From NCBI GenBank assembly GCA_027013815.1, contig JALWFY010000073.1, positions 62,001 to 126,000 on the forward strand: a DNA stretch of 64,000 bases, in the 5' to 3' direction. Numbering within the stretch: position 1 is the stretch's first letter; each line of letters opens with the position of its first letter. Source of the stretch: Desulfohalobiaceae bacterium (lineage in GTDB: Bacteria; Desulfobacterota; Desulfovibrionia; Desulfovibrionales; Desulfothermaceae). The notes beneath the pieces are model-generated. The model was not told where the DNA came from and ran no database searches. It was given only the letters and a program-made list of their open reading frames with translations. Position numbers and translations under genes: made by a program. This document shows, in pieces, positions 63,382-64,000 of the stretch.

Positions 63382-64000
63382 AATCAAGGCCATTCAATTA
63401 ATTGGCAATAAAAACTCGGGAAAAACTACCCTAGCAATTCAATTGACTGAGATATTTAAACAAAAGGGCTTAAAGGTGGGGTGTATAAAATATACCCACC
63501 ATTGTCTGGACAGAATAGACTCTGATACTGATAAACTCAGTAAAAATGCACATATAGTAGTTGGCATCTCCAAGGATTCCAGTGAGATAATCTTTGCTCA
63601 CAGGAAAAAATTTTTAGACACTATCTCATATCTTGATGTTGACATATTGATAATAGAGGGGGGAAAACATGAAATAGACTTTTTGCCCAAAATAGTTGTT
63701 GGGAATTCCCAAGAAGAGATAGACAAATTAAGGGACGAACTCACTATCTCAGTGTATTCTCCTTCTTGTAAGGAACAAGGGACAAAGGAAGAACTATTAA
63801 AACTCGCCCAATTGATCCTTGACAAGGGATTTTTTCTCCCTGGTATAAATTGTCAGATGTGCGGTGAAAACTCATGCAGGGAAATGGGGATTAAGATATT
63901 AAAAGACCAGGCAAGGCCCTCAGATTGTTCTACACTCCATAGGGGCAAGGTAAAAGTAGAAATAGACGGCAAACCCATGTCCTTAAACCCATTTCTAAAT
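63374..64000 (+). CDS. mobB: Molybdopterin-guanine dinucleotide biosynthesis protein B with Fe-S-type tail (3' cut by window edge)
   Basis: About 209 residues to the window end, open frame. Walker A GNKNSGKTTLAIQL, KVGCIKYTHH and a Walker B-like ILIIEGGKHEIDF identify a MobB NTPase. It continues into CQMCGENSCREM and PSDC, a four-Cys cluster of the type seen in some delta-proteobacterial and archaeal MobB proteins, probably binding an Fe-S cluster. It would insert Mo/W cofactor into enzymes such as formate dehydrogenase. Its ATG overlaps topA by 8 bp. The end of the gene lies outside the window. Confidence 0.82.
   Translation, partial: MNKIKAIQLIGNKNSGKTTLAIQLTEIFKQKGLKVGCIKYTHHCLDRIDSDTDKLSKNAHIVVGISKDSSEIIFAHRKKFLDTISYLDVDILIIEGGKHEIDFLPKIVVGNSQEEIDKLRDELTISVYSPSCKEQGTKEELLKLAQLILDKGFFLPGINCQMCGENSCREMGIKILKDQARPSDCSTLHRGKVKVEIDGKPMSLNPFLN

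Noticed and set aside
1-64000. CRISPR array or complete prophage
   Set aside because: No regularly spaced direct repeats, Cas genes, terminase, capsid or tail genes were seen. Only an orphan lysis pair, an S24 repressor and one truncated IS end are phage- or mobile-like.

Overview
The window looks like a chromosomal segment of a low-G+C sulfate-reducer-like bacterium of the Desulfobacterota, most likely Desulfovibrionales (Desulfohalobiaceae-like). This is inferred from gene order and product style. The run yceD-rpmF-plsX-fabH-fabG-acpP-fabF-dCMP deaminase-ribD-ribE-ribBA-ribH-nusB-leuS-lptE-holA-radC follows the arrangement known from Desulfovibrio. A NikKMLQO nickel transporter, a polar-type flagellar cluster and an Fe-S-tailed MobB fit the same group. 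By eye the DNA is about one third G+C; this was not computed.

Layout. 1-4300: C-terminal end of a probable OmpA-like protein, an AsmA-like envelope protein and a TPR-SpoIID protein. 4464-8078: HNH nuclease, a PolX protein that has lost two of its three polymerase aspartates, a zinc-finger/J-domain protein and an S24-type repressor. 8192-12829: a hypothetical protein and a hexapeptide acetyltransferase converge on a nickel ECF transport operon (nikK-nikM-nikL-nikQ-nikO, minus strand) that has a terminator-like hairpin before nikQ. 13094-18474: ACT and PFL/DUF711 pair, PgpA, Maf and several unknown envelope proteins. 18586-18788: a cluster of tight palindromes abutting tRNA-Ser(CGA). 18804-37351: a long minus-strand block for fatty acid and phospholipid synthesis, riboflavin synthesis, translation, LPS assembly, DNA replication and repair, Lon, PurQ and TadA.

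37352-40663 is an accessory island. It holds the promoter of the lipid operon, a truncated IS200/IS605 (tnpB) end with two bulged-T hairpins, and a PAS-GGDEF-EAL protein, and two 29-bp direct repeats lie at its flanks. Next come an orphan muramidase/GTA-type holin lysis cassette, a zinc-ribbon protein, rsmG and tRNA-Leu(CAA). 43309-50509: a membrane protein, dprA, HDOD and GGDEF signalling genes, a Xer recombinase and a large unknown protein. 50690-59128: an MltD-like transglycosylase, RlmB and a minus-strand flagellar operon (motA, two motB, fliL, fliM, fliN, fliO, fliP, fliQ). 59249-64000: yggS, era, topA and the start of mobB, which is cut by the window edge.

Most of the window is ordinary housekeeping sequence. 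The items most worth a second look are the polymerase-dead PolX, the solo IS605 right end with flanking direct repeats, the orphan holin/endolysin cassette, the palindrome cluster beside tRNA-Ser, and the 19-bp inverted repeat that fills the acpP-fabF gap. I found no convincing complete new defence or mobile system.
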